Below, piece by piece: positions 34,714 through 42,933 of a DNA stretch of 64,000 bases. Source of the DNA: Martelella endophytica (GTDB lineage Bacteria; Pseudomonadota; Alphaproteobacteria; Rhizobiales; Rhizobiaceae); contig NZ_CP010803.1 in the NCBI RefSeq assembly GCF_000960975.1, positions 4,123,818 to 4,187,817 of the forward strand, given 5' to 3'. The notes beneath the pieces are model-generated. The model had not been told where the DNA came from, ran no database searches, and saw only the letters and a list, made by a program, of their open reading frames with translations. The position numbers and the translations under genes are program-made. Each line of letters begins with the position of its first letter. Positions within the stretch are counted from its first letter, which is position 1.

Positions 34714-36201
34714 TCACGCCGCCTCGACCTTGGCCTGGATTTCGTCCGCCTCGATATTTTCGGTATCGAGTACCTCGCGTATCCGGCCGCCGCGCATCAG
34801 CAAAAGCCGATTGCTGTTGTTGACGACTTCCGGAACCTCGTCGGAAATCAGGATCACGCCCGTTCCCTGCGCAGCAAGTTCGCGCACGATCTCGTAGATA
34901 CTGCTCTTGTTACCGATATCGACACCGACAGTCGGGCCATCGAGGATGAGGATCTTCGGCTCCGTCGCCAGCCATTTGCCGATCACGACCCGCTGCTGAT
35001 TGCCGCCTGAAAGCGTCTGAACAGGCACATCGGGATTGGCAACCTTGATCGAAAGCGAACTGATCCAGCGATCGATCAGTGTTTCGCGCTTTTCGGTGTC
35101 GATAAGGCCCGAAGGCCGCGTGCACCGCTTGATGATCGCGGTAATCAGGTTGTCGCCGACAGAGCGGCGGAGCACCAGGCCCTGGGTCATCCGGTTTTCC
35201 GGAACATAGGCAAGCCCGGCCTTCACCGCGTCGCTCACATAGCGGATGGATGTCCTCTGCCCTTCGACGATGATTTCGCCGCTGTCTGCTGGTGAAATGC
35301 CGAAGAGAGCATGAGCAAGCTCCGTTCGTCCCGAACCGATAAGCCCGGCAATGCCAAGGATTTCGCCCTCATGCAGATCGAAGGAGATGTCGGCAAAATT
35401 GAAGCGCTTCGTGAGACCGCGCACTTCGAGAATTTTCCGGCGCTCGCCCTTGGGAAGATAAAAGCGCGTATTCTTCAGCGCCCGGCCGGCGATCAGCTCT
35501 TCAAGAGCCTCCATCGTCAGTTCGGACCGATCAAGCGAACCTGCCTTGGCACCATCGCGCAGCACCGTCACACGGTCGGCGACGTCGATGATCTCGTTCA
35601 GCTTGTGCGACACGAAGACGATGGCAATGCCGCGTGATTGCATGTCGCGTACAACTTCGAGAAGACTATCGATCTCGGACTTGGTCAGCGACGCGGTCGG
35701 CTCATCGAGGATGAGAAGCTTGAGCTCCGCCGTAAATGCGCGGCAGATAGCGACCATCTGCTGAAGACCGACAGGCATGTCGCCTACGATCTCGTCAAGA
35801 TCGAGTTTCGCCCCGATCCGTTTCATCGCCCGGGTTGCAATGTCGCGAACCTTGGCGCGGCTGAAGACCTTGTCGCCCGAACGGACGATCTCGGCGAGTG
35901 CGATGTTTTCCGCCACCGTCAGGTTCGGCAACAGCGACAGGTCCTGGTAGATAACCTGAATGCCGCGATGGATCATTTCCGAGGTCGTGGCATGGTCGAC
36001 GGCCTTGCCGTCAACGACCATGCTTCCCGCATCCTGCGGCTGCACACCGGAAATGATCTTGATCAGTGTAGACTTGCCCGAGCCGTTTTCGCCGACCAGG
36101 CAATGGACTTCGCCAGCACGCACATTCATGTCGACGCCTTTCAGGGCGTAAACCCCGGCAAAGCGCTTTTCTATTCCTTTGAGTTGCAGGAAATCGCTCA
36201 T
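34714..36201 (-). CDS. Sugar ABC transporter ATP-binding protein, two-domain (RbsA-like)
   Basis: This 495-residue protein carries two fused ATPase domains. The first has Walker A GENGSGKSTLIK near residue 37, Walker B LLILDEPTASLT near 160 and switch FVSHKLNEI. The second has the relaxed P-loop GLIGSGRTELAHALFGI near 288, signature LSGGNQQRVVIGKWL near 397 and Walker B ILILDGPTVGVDIGNKS near 418. The usual catalytic Glu after that Walker B Asp is replaced by Gly. In this family the C-terminal ATPase site is often atypical, so the change may be a subfamily trait. It drives the importer formed by the two permeases that follow. Confidence 0.92.
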   Translation of the reverse strand: MSDFLQLKGIEKRFAGVYALKGVDMNVRAGEVHCLVGENGSGKSTLIKIISGVQPQDAGSMVVDGKAVDHATTSEMIHRGIQVIYQDLSLLPNLTVAENIALAEIVRSGDKVFSRAKVRDIATRAMKRIGAKLDLDEIVGDMPVGLQQMVAICRAFTAELKLLILDEPTASLTKSEIDSLLEVVRDMQSRGIAIVFVSHKLNEIIDVADRVTVLRDGAKAGSLDRSELTMEALEELIAGRALKNTRFYLPKGERRKILEVRGLTKRFNFADISFDLHEGEILGIAGLIGSGRTELAHALFGISPADSGEIIVEGQRTSIRYVSDAVKAGLAYVPENRMTQGLVLRRSVGDNLITAIIKRCTRPSGLIDTEKRETLIDRWISSLSIKVANPDVPVQTLSGGNQQRVVIGKWLATEPKILILDGPTVGVDIGNKSSIYEIVRELAAQGTGVILISDEVPEVVNNSNRLLLMRGGRIREVLDTENIEADEIQAKVEAA

Positions 36202-36316
36202 CCCTAGCCTCTCTCCTCATGTCCGATCACACAGGCACGCGACCCGCGCAAGAAACTGGATTGACGGCGACCGTCTCCCTGCAGCTTCAGGGCTGCAGGG
36301 AGACAGCCGGGGCCGG

Positions 36317-37327
36317 TCAGAACGTCATGTAGTCGTCGATGTTGTCGGCAGTCACGACCAGCGGCCGATCATAGATCAGCGTGTTGCCGTCGAGTTTGGC
36401 CGGCTTGCCGAGAGTCGGGATATCGAAGTCGGCGGTGATCTGGTCCTTGTTGCCCTCCAGAATGGTCTTGGCAATAAAGACCATGCCGTAAGCGGCTTCC
36501 GCCGGATCCCAGAGCACGCTCCCCGTCATCGAGCCACGCTTGACATACTGTGCGGCCTGCTGCGGCGAGGTCGTGCCGACAGCGGCAACCTTGCCCGAAA
36601 GTCCACGCTCTTCGATCGCTTGGGCGGCGCCCGGTGCACCCTGGCTGCCAAAGCAAAGGAAGCCCTTGATGTCAGGGTTTGCAGTGATGATGTCGAGCGC
36701 GGTCTGACGCGACTGCGCCTGGTCTTCGGAAACCGGGTAGCGGTCGCCGAGCTGAACGATGTTCGGATAGGCTTCCGCCGCACGGTCGAGTGCGCCCTTG
36801 GACCAGATCTGGTGAGCCGGCACAGTCAGCGAACCGACAAAAATTGCGATCTTGCCGCCATCCGGGCCGATCGCCGAGGCGAGTAGGTCCATGGCCTTGG
36901 CGCCGAATGCTAGGTTGTCGATCATCTCGATGTCGAAATCGGCATCGGGCTGCTGGGGCGATTCATGGGTGATAACCGGAATACCCTGCGCCTGAGCACG
37001 CTTGAACGCCGGGACGAGCGAGTTGGCATCGTTGGGAACGACGAGAAGACCGTCGATACCCTGGTTGACCGCATCGTTGATCAGGCGAACCTGGAGGGCT
37101 TCATCAGCCGATTCCGGCGCCTGCTGATAGGCATCGACACCGAAATCCTTGCCGGCTTTCTTGACGCCGACCTCAAAACGGTTAAACCATGGCGAGCGAA
37201 GCTTCGGGATTGCCACCATCGTGTATTCGGTCGCGGCATGTGCCGTACCGAGTGGAATGCCAAGTGCCGAAAAGCCGAGGGCTCCTCCCGCAAGACCTGT
37301 CCAGCTGAGAAATTCACGCCTACGCAT
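36317..37327 (-). CDS. Periplasmic sugar-binding protein (RbsB-like), Tat-type signal
   Basis: This is a 336-residue periplasmic binding protein of type 1. The N-terminus MRRREFLSWTGLAGGALGFS has a twin-arginine motif (RRREFL) and ends near AHA, suggesting export in folded form by Tat. The mature part shows YTMVAIPKLRSPWFNRFEVG and QGIDGLLVVPNDANSLVPAF, typical of ribose/galactose/allose binding proteins. It is the second gene of the operon, after the VOC gene. The ligand is inferred from the divergent psicose epimerase gene to be psicose, allose or a related sugar. Confidence 0.9.
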   Translation of the reverse strand: MRRREFLSWTGLAGGALGFSALGIPLGTAHAATEYTMVAIPKLRSPWFNRFEVGVKKAGKDFGVDAYQQAPESADEALQVRLINDAVNQGIDGLLVVPNDANSLVPAFKRAQAQGIPVITHESPQQPDADFDIEMIDNLAFGAKAMDLLASAIGPDGGKIAIFVGSLTVPAHQIWSKGALDRAAEAYPNIVQLGDRYPVSEDQAQSRQTALDIITANPDIKGFLCFGSQGAPGAAQAIEERGLSGKVAAVGTTSPQQAAQYVKRGSMTGSVLWDPAEAAYGMVFIAKTILEGNKDQITADFDIPTLGKPAKLDGNTLIYDRPLVVTADNIDDYMTF

Positions 37328-37404
37328 GTTAAGGTACCTCCTTACCTAAAGTCATCATTTGGATTTAGTCAGATGCCCGCGTCCTGCGCGGGCAGGCATC
37401 CCGG

Positions 37405-37875
37405 TCAGGCCGGGAAGCGCCGCTCCGGTTCGCGGATCTTGCCGTTGTTGCCGATTTCAATGATGTAGCCGAGACGTTCCTCGGTGTTGAAATAGTAGAA
37501 CTCGTCCTCATCGATCTTGCCGCTCTGAATGATTTCAAAGCCGCGCTCCTTGAAAAGACGAATGCCCTTCTGGCAGTCTGGATAATAAAGCTTTATGTGA
37601 TGCAGGCCTTCGCCGCGCTGCTCGAGAAAATCGTCGTAGATGCTGCGGCCGGTTAGCGGCTGCATCAGTTCCATCTGGACTTCGTCGAGCCACGTTACGG
37701 CGAGCAGATAGGCATGATCGGACGGCTTGCCGCGCACCATGGAGTCACGCACGGCCGGCGGCGCAAAGGTGTAAACATCCCACGACTTGATGCCGAGCGT
37801 GTCGCAGTAGGACTGCATGGCCTTGTCGATGTCGCGCACGACGTGCGCAACCTGAATAATGTTGCCTTCTTTCAC
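37405..37875 (-). CDS. VOC-superfamily (glyoxalase/dioxygenase fold) protein
   Basis: This 156-residue single protein contains two beta-alpha-beta-beta-beta modules. Likely metal ligands are His11 (QVAHVVRDI), Glu in VQMELMQPL near residue 73, His in GLHHIKLYY near 93, and Glu in LGYIIEIGN near 142, the four-ligand pattern of VOC enzymes. Members include epimerases, lyases and dioxygenases. It is the first gene of the RbsABC-type importer operon and faces the isomerase/epimerase operon, so action on a sugar or sugar acid is reasonable. The reaction cannot be inferred. Confidence 0.8.
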   Translation of the reverse strand: MKEGNIIQVAHVVRDIDKAMQSYCDTLGIKSWDVYTFAPPAVRDSMVRGKPSDHAYLLAVTWLDEVQMELMQPLTGRSIYDDFLEQRGEGLHHIKLYYPDCQKGIRLFKERGFEIIQSGKIDEDEFYYFNTEERLGYIIEIGNNGKIREPERRFPA

Positions 37876-38324
37876 GAAGAGCCTCCCTTACGATGGACGC
37901 GCGGCGCTCAGTCCGAAGAGCCGGGCCTCACTCCAAATGCCGCCTCGTCCGTTAACGCCGTTGACCATATTGAATCAAAATTGGAAATTCAATGGTAATT
38001 TTTGTTTCACTAAAAAGTTTTCTAATTTATTTCCAATTCATAAATCCAAAACGGTTTGATTGCTAAAAAGCCCCTCGAGAAAAACACAATAATCTCTTCA
38101 CTAAATTCATATTTCTCAGCAATTTACGGTCAAAAAGACCAAGCCACCCTCACTCCCAAAACGAGAAACGTTGGAAACTTATTTCTCACCTTCATATCAA
38201 AATTTTGTTGTGAGCCGCATGAATCAATGGTAACAAATCACGGAAAATTGGACCAATAAATTTTACCAATTCAACGTATCGTTGCCAGCAAGGATGGCGC
38301 GATGGAGAGTACTGGAGGAGCCAA
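37876..38324. promoter_or_regulatory. AT-rich divergent control region with repeated TCAATGGTAA motifs
   Basis: This 449-base gap separates the importer operon from the epimerase operon and is far more AT-rich than its neighbours, with no plausible gene. The decamer TCAATGGTAA occurs at 37989-37998 and 38224-38233. A related inverted sequence, TTTTACCAATTCA, lies at 38261-38273 (complement TGAATTGGTAAAA). They are candidate operators for the GntR/LacI hybrid encoded downstream. Confidence 0.5.
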
Positions 38325-38876
38325 ATGGGAAATTTCTACGAACAGGCCCTGGACGATCTCAAAGCCGTCTTCCGAGGGCTCGATGACGCCTATGTCGAAA
38401 ATGCGATCACCGTGATCAAGGATGCCAATCGCATCTCCTTTTATGGCTGCGGCCGAGAGGGCTTGCAGATCAAAGGGTTCTGCATGCGTCTCTTTCACCT
38501 CGGACTTGATGTCTCGATGGTCGGCGACATGACAACGCCGCATATCGGCAAGGGCGACCTCCTGGTCGTCACCGCCGGCCCTGGCAACCTGCCAACCGGC
38601 ATGGCGCTGATTGGCGCCGCAAAGAAGGCCGGCGCCAGCATCATGGTCGTGACCGCCCAACCCCAGTCTCCGATTGCTCTCGAAGCCGACCACCTCCTTG
38701 TCATTCCGGCACAGACCATGGCGAACGATCAGGGTGGAGGCGTCTCGGTATTGCCGATGGGATCGCTGTTTGAGGGGGCTGAGTATGTCCTCTTCGAGGC
38801 TATGGTCCTTCGCCTGCGCGACGTACTTGGCGAGACCGCAGAAACCATGCGCACACGTCACACCAACCTAGAATAG
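38325..38876 (+). CDS. SIS-domain protein, 6-phospho-3-hexuloisomerase-like
   Basis: This 183-residue single-SIS-domain protein matches 6-phospho-3-hexuloisomerase (HxlB) in length and motifs: ISFYGCGREGLQIKGFCMRL near residue 37, LLVVTAGPGNLPTG near 79 and SIMVVTAQPQSPIALEADH near 105. HxlB interconverts arabino-3-hexulose 6-phosphate and fructose 6-phosphate. No hexulose-phosphate synthase gene is next to it, so it is unlikely to serve formaldehyde fixation here. It more likely acts on a phosphoketose from the psicose pathway. GGAGGAG precedes the ATG. It is the first gene of the plus-strand operon. Confidence 0.82.
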   Translation: MGNFYEQALDDLKAVFRGLDDAYVENAITVIKDANRISFYGCGREGLQIKGFCMRLFHLGLDVSMVGDMTTPHIGKGDLLVVTAGPGNLPTGMALIGAAKKAGASIMVVTAQPQSPIALEADHLLVIPAQTMANDQGGGVSVLPMGSLFEGAEYVLFEAMVLRLRDVLGETAETMRTRHTNLE

Positions 38877-39086
38877 GCCTTCGTGGGCGACAGCGGAGCA
38901 ATGCCGTCAGTCCTGACACCCCTTACCGGGAACGGGCTGCCGGCTCACAAGCCCTATCCGCATCCAGCCGATAGATTGAGCTGCCGCGGCATTGATGTCA
39001 GGTCAGTCCGCAACAAACAGCCGGACCTTGCCGGGCAAGCCCAGTCGATGAAGCCGGCGGAACTGCGCGGCACCAGGGAGCAAAGC

Positions 39087-39959
39087 ATGAAATTCGGGAT
39101 CTACTACCCCTACTGGGAACGTGAGTGGAGCGGTGACTGCCGCAAGTATATCGGCAAGGTCGCATCGCTCGGCTTCGACATTCTCGAAATCGCCGCGCAA
39201 CACGTCAACGCCTATACGAGGGCCGAGATCGCCGACATCCGCCACTGCGCTGAGGATAACGGAATCATCCTCACCGCGGGCCTCGGTCCGTCGCAAGACC
39301 GCTATCTGTCCTCTCCCGATGCGGCCGTGCGACGGGCCGGGCACGCCTTCTTCGAGGAGGTGCTGACCAATCTCGGCGAGCTCGGCATCACGACGCTCGG
39401 CGGCGGCCTCTACAGCTACTGGCCGGTGGACTTTTCCAAACCCGTAGACCGCAGCGGCGATCGCGCCCGTGCGCTGGAAGGTATTACCGGCATCGCGGAC
39501 TTTGCCGGAGACTGTGGTGTCACACTTTGCCTTGAGGCCCTTAACCGCTTCGAGAACCATGTCATCAACACCGCCGAAGAGGGGGTGGCCTTTGTTCAGG
39601 AGGTGAACAAGCCGAACGTGAAGCTGATGCTCGACACATTCCACATGAACATCGAGGAAGATAGTTTCGGTGGCGCCATCAGGCTCGCCGGCGATTCACT
39701 CGGACATTTCCACACCGGAGAATGCAACCGCAGGCCGCCTGGCCGCGGTCGTATTCCGTGGAGCGAAATCGGCGACGCTCTGAATGCGATCGGCTATGAC
39801 GGCGCCGTCGTGATGGAGCCATTCGTCAAACCTGGTGGCGGCGTCGGCCGCGACATCAAGGTCTGGCGCGATCTCAGCAATGGCGCCGATGAGGCGGCGA
39901 TGGATCAGGCCGTAAAGGAGTCACTCGCCTTTTCTCGCTATGTTCTCGACCGCGGCTGA
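39087..39959 (+). CDS. D-psicose (D-allulose) 3-epimerase, DTE family
   Basis: This 290-residue TIM-barrel protein aligns colinearly with the Agrobacterium tumefaciens D-psicose 3-epimerase sequence as I remember it. Family motifs include MKFGIYYPYWEREWS, NGIILTAGLGPS and LEALNRFENHVINTAEEGVA. The metal and catalytic residues are at the same numbers: Glu150, Asp183, His209 and Glu244. The enzyme interconverts ketoses at C3, such as D-psicose and D-fructose or D-tagatose and D-sorbose. The ATG at 39087 has GGGAG upstream; the frame is open to 38883, but those codons look non-coding. It defines the probable role of the two divergent operons. Confidence 0.93.
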   Translation: MKFGIYYPYWEREWSGDCRKYIGKVASLGFDILEIAAQHVNAYTRAEIADIRHCAEDNGIILTAGLGPSQDRYLSSPDAAVRRAGHAFFEEVLTNLGELGITTLGGGLYSYWPVDFSKPVDRSGDRARALEGITGIADFAGDCGVTLCLEALNRFENHVINTAEEGVAFVQEVNKPNVKLMLDTFHMNIEEDSFGGAIRLAGDSLGHFHTGECNRRPPGRGRIPWSEIGDALNAIGYDGAVVMEPFVKPGGGVGRDIKVWRDLSNGADEAAMDQAVKESLAFSRYVLDRG

Positions 39960-40148
39960 ATGCCCGCCGAAACAACGCTGCAAACACCTTCCTCATGTCC
40001 GAAGGATGAGTTGTGAGGTCGGCGACAAATCCACTACTTATGTTAGAATTTATATAGACAAGTGTCATGATACGGCCAAGAAAGGCCTCCCAACAGATTG
40101 TTCATCCGAACTGACTGATCGTGGGTTTGTATCATTGAGGAGCGAGAC

Positions 40149-41243
40149 TTGAAGTCGAACGACATCTATTCCGATCTGCTGACGCAAATCGAGCGCGGCA
40201 CATGGGCGGTCGGCGATCAGTTTCCGACCGAGCGCGTGCTTGCGGAGCGCTATGACGTCTCTCGCCCAACCATCAGCCGGGTGCTGAACCGGCTCAGAGA
40301 TTCCGGCCATCTCACGCGTCTGGTCGGCGCGGGCACCTTCGTCGCCACCGATCATCCGGCACCCTCGGCCAAGTCGAAAAGCCTCGGTCTGTTCATACCC
40401 GGCCTCGGCAAGGGAGAAATCTTCGAGCCGATCTGCGCCCACATTGCGCAGATGTCCGCACGCCACGACGCCACCGTCATCTGGGGGAGCATACCCGCCG
40501 AGAGCGGAACGAACCGGGTCGAGATGCTCGTCCAGTCTGCCCAGCGTCTCGTCAAGAACGGCGTCGACGGCGTATTCATGCAACCGATCGAGCGCGAGGA
40601 AAATGCCGAAGCAAAAAACCGCGCCGTCGCCGAAGTGTTCGAGAACGCATCTATCAAGATCGTCCTGCTCGACGCCGACTATTCGCCCTACCCCAAACGA
40701 AGCGGCCACGACATGGTCGGCATCGACAATATCGCCTCGGGCTTCAGTCTCTGTCAGCACTTCATGGACCAGGGTGCCCGGCGCATCGACTTTCTGTGGC
40801 AGGAGTTCACCGCTGAAACCTGTTCCCAGCGCCTGATAGGTTATCGCGAAGCCCTTTTCCGTGCAGGTCTGGGCCCTTCGCCCGAATTCGAACATCAGGG
40901 CGACCCGCGCGATCCTGAGTTCGTTGAGAGCCTGGTGAAAGCCGGCGTGACGGACCTGATCTGCTCGAACGACGAGACCGCTGCATTGACGATGCAGAGC
41001 CTCGACCGGTTGGGGATCAACATTCCCGGCCAATTCCGCATTGCCGGCTTCGACGACGTCAAATACGCGCGTCTGGCCCGGGTGCCGCTCACAACCATCC
41101 GCCAGCCCTGCGAGGAAATCGCCGCAGTGGCCCTCAAGACCATGATCGAACGCATCGAAACGCCTGATCTGGCGGCCCGCCTGATCCTGATTGGTTCAAC
41201 GCTCTGCGCCAGAACGTCAACCCAACGAAAGTCACAGGAATAG
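40149..41243 (+). CDS. GntR/LacI hybrid transcriptional repressor (AraR-like layout)
   Basis: This is a 364-residue regulator. Residues 1-70 form a GntR-type winged helix: TQIERGTWAVGDQFPTERVL, YDVSRPTISRVLNRLRDSGH and VGAGTFVA. Residues 78-350 form a LacI-type periplasmic-binding-like effector domain with SLGLFIPGLG, GVDGVFMQPIERE, VGIDNIASGFSLCQHF and IAGFDDVKYARL. This combination is known from AraR of Bacillus, which releases DNA on sugar binding. The start is TTG at 40149 with GAGGAG at good spacing. It lies between the epimerase and kinase genes and probably controls both divergent operons. Confidence 0.88.
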   Translation: MKSNDIYSDLLTQIERGTWAVGDQFPTERVLAERYDVSRPTISRVLNRLRDSGHLTRLVGAGTFVATDHPAPSAKSKSLGLFIPGLGKGEIFEPICAHIAQMSARHDATVIWGSIPAESGTNRVEMLVQSAQRLVKNGVDGVFMQPIEREENAEAKNRAVAEVFENASIKIVLLDADYSPYPKRSGHDMVGIDNIASGFSLCQHFMDQGARRIDFLWQEFTAETCSQRLIGYREALFRAGLGPSPEFEHQGDPRDPEFVESLVKAGVTDLICSNDETAALTMQSLDRLGINIPGQFRIAGFDDVKYARLARVPLTTIRQPCEEIAAVALKTMIERIETPDLAARLILIGSTLCARTSTQRKSQE

Positions 41244-41249
41244 CATACC

Positions 41250-42668
41250 ATGTATCTGGGGATCGATCTCGGGACAGGCTCCGTCAAGCTCATGCTGGTG
41301 GATGGAGCCAACCAGATTCACACTGCGTCATCGCCCTACCGTGTCGAAGCGCCAGAAGCTGGATTTGCCGAGACCGATCCTGCAGCCTGGATTGTCGCCA
41401 TTCGCGATGCCGTTGCAAGGCTGCCTGACCTGACCGGACTGAAAGGCATCGGTTTTTCCGGGCAGATGCACGGCGTTGTCGCTGTCGATCGAGAGGGCGC
41501 GCCGCTCATGCCGGCTATCCTGTGGGCGGACCAGCGTGGCGGCCCCTACCTCGGTCGCTTTGATACTCTTCCGCCGGCTATGCGCCTGCGGTTGCTCAAC
41601 ACACCGGTCGCGGGGATGGCTGCAACGACGTTGCTATGGCTGAAACACGAACGGCCTGCTCTTTATGACCGCACAGCAACCATCCTTTTCCCGAAGGATT
41701 ATGTGCGACTCCTGATGACCGGCGCGATCGCCACCGATTATTCCGACGCCAGCGGCAGTCTGCTTTACGACTTCGAAACCAGAGACTGGTGTCTTGGCGC
41801 TGTCGATACACTCGGCCTGCGCACCGACTTTCTGCCGCCGATCCACCCGAGCCTTAGCCAGGCCGGCCAGATAAATGCATCCGGAGCGAGGCTCTTCGGT
41901 CTACCGGAAGGCACTCCGGTTGCCGTGGGTGGCGGCGACGCGCCGGTCGGCATGTATGGAAGCGGGTTGCGTTCGTCAGATGAGGTCCAGATATCGGTCG
42001 GAAGCGGAGCCCAGATATTCCGACCGATCGAAACGGACCGGCTGCCCGACCTGAACCCAAGCCTGAATGTCTTCGAAGGCATTGCCACGCACGACCGGTA
42101 TCAAGTAGCCGCGATGCTCAATGCCGGCATTGTGCTCGAATGGGCACGGGCAATCGTCAAGAGTGACTGGCATTCGATCTATGCCCGGCTCAACGACCGT
42201 CACCTCGGCCAGGCGCCTTCCCTGCTGTTCCTCCCCTATCTCAACGGCGAACGGACCCCCTACATGAGCGCGACCCCTTGCGGGGCATGGCTTGGCCTTT
42301 CGCTCAACGACGACGCGTTCGATATGATGTTTGCAGCATTGCTCGGTGTCGCCTGCACAATCCGTCTCGGTCTTGAAACGCTGGACGCGGCGGGTGAGAT
42401 CAGGACAATCCGCGCCGTTGGCGGCAGCCTCAGGCACGAATACTGGCGCAGACTGCTCGCCTCCGTCATCGGCCAGCCACTGGTCATTTCGGAGAGAACC
42501 GACATTTCGGCTTTCGGTGCTGTCAGGATCGCCAGCGACATGCTGCAGGACACGCTTCGACTTCCGGAAGACCCGACGACCGTTTACCAACCGTCCCCGC
42601 TTCCGTGGATCGAGAACTATTTCAGCCGTTTCAAGCAGGCATATTCGTCGTTGATCAACCTCACCTGA
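41250..42668 (+). CDS. FGGY-family kinase, xylulokinase-like
   Basis: This 472-residue kinase has the classical xylulokinase motifs: MYLGIDLGTGSVKLMLVD, IGFSGQMHGVVAVD, ILWADQRGG, FPKDYVRLLMTGAIATDYSD, PYLNGERTPYMSA and RAVGGSLRHEYWRRLLASVI. These enzymes phosphorylate D-xylulose or related ketoses using ATP. In this operon the substrate could be the ketose released by the epimerase, feeding a sugar phosphate to the HxlB-like isomerase. Its gene starts six bases after the regulator stop. Direct kinase activity on fructose or psicose is speculation. Confidence 0.88.
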   Translation: MYLGIDLGTGSVKLMLVDGANQIHTASSPYRVEAPEAGFAETDPAAWIVAIRDAVARLPDLTGLKGIGFSGQMHGVVAVDREGAPLMPAILWADQRGGPYLGRFDTLPPAMRLRLLNTPVAGMAATTLLWLKHERPALYDRTATILFPKDYVRLLMTGAIATDYSDASGSLLYDFETRDWCLGAVDTLGLRTDFLPPIHPSLSQAGQINASGARLFGLPEGTPVAVGGGDAPVGMYGSGLRSSDEVQISVGSGAQIFRPIETDRLPDLNPSLNVFEGIATHDRYQVAAMLNAGIVLEWARAIVKSDWHSIYARLNDRHLGQAPSLLFLPYLNGERTPYMSATPCGAWLGLSLNDDAFDMMFAALLGVACTIRLGLETLDAAGEIRTIRAVGGSLRHEYWRRLLASVIGQPLVISERTDISAFGAVRIASDMLQDTLRLPEDPTTVYQPSPLPWIENYFSRFKQAYSSLINLT

Positions 42669-42933
42669 AGTGGCCGAGTGTAAACGCCGAGTCAGTTCTC
42701 AGTGGCAATCAACACCTTGGCCTTCAACACAGGACGGTCGGGAAGCGCCCCTAAGTTGCCGGTCAGCAATGCGCCGCCATTTCAGTCATTCACCCCATGA
42801 GTTCGTGACCCTGAAAGCCGTCATTCCGTCTAGATAAATTTCGCTTTGCGGGACCATTCAACCCGTGCGAACTAGTCCTGTATGGGCAAGGAACCGACTG
42901 CTGCACACAGCACCGCGGCCGCAGACTCGTTTG

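Noticed and set aside
38325..38876. Part of a formaldehyde-fixing ribulose monophosphate pathway
   Set aside because: Only the hexuloisomerase-like gene is present. No hexulose-phosphate synthase is in the window, and the context is sugar uptake with a psicose epimerase.
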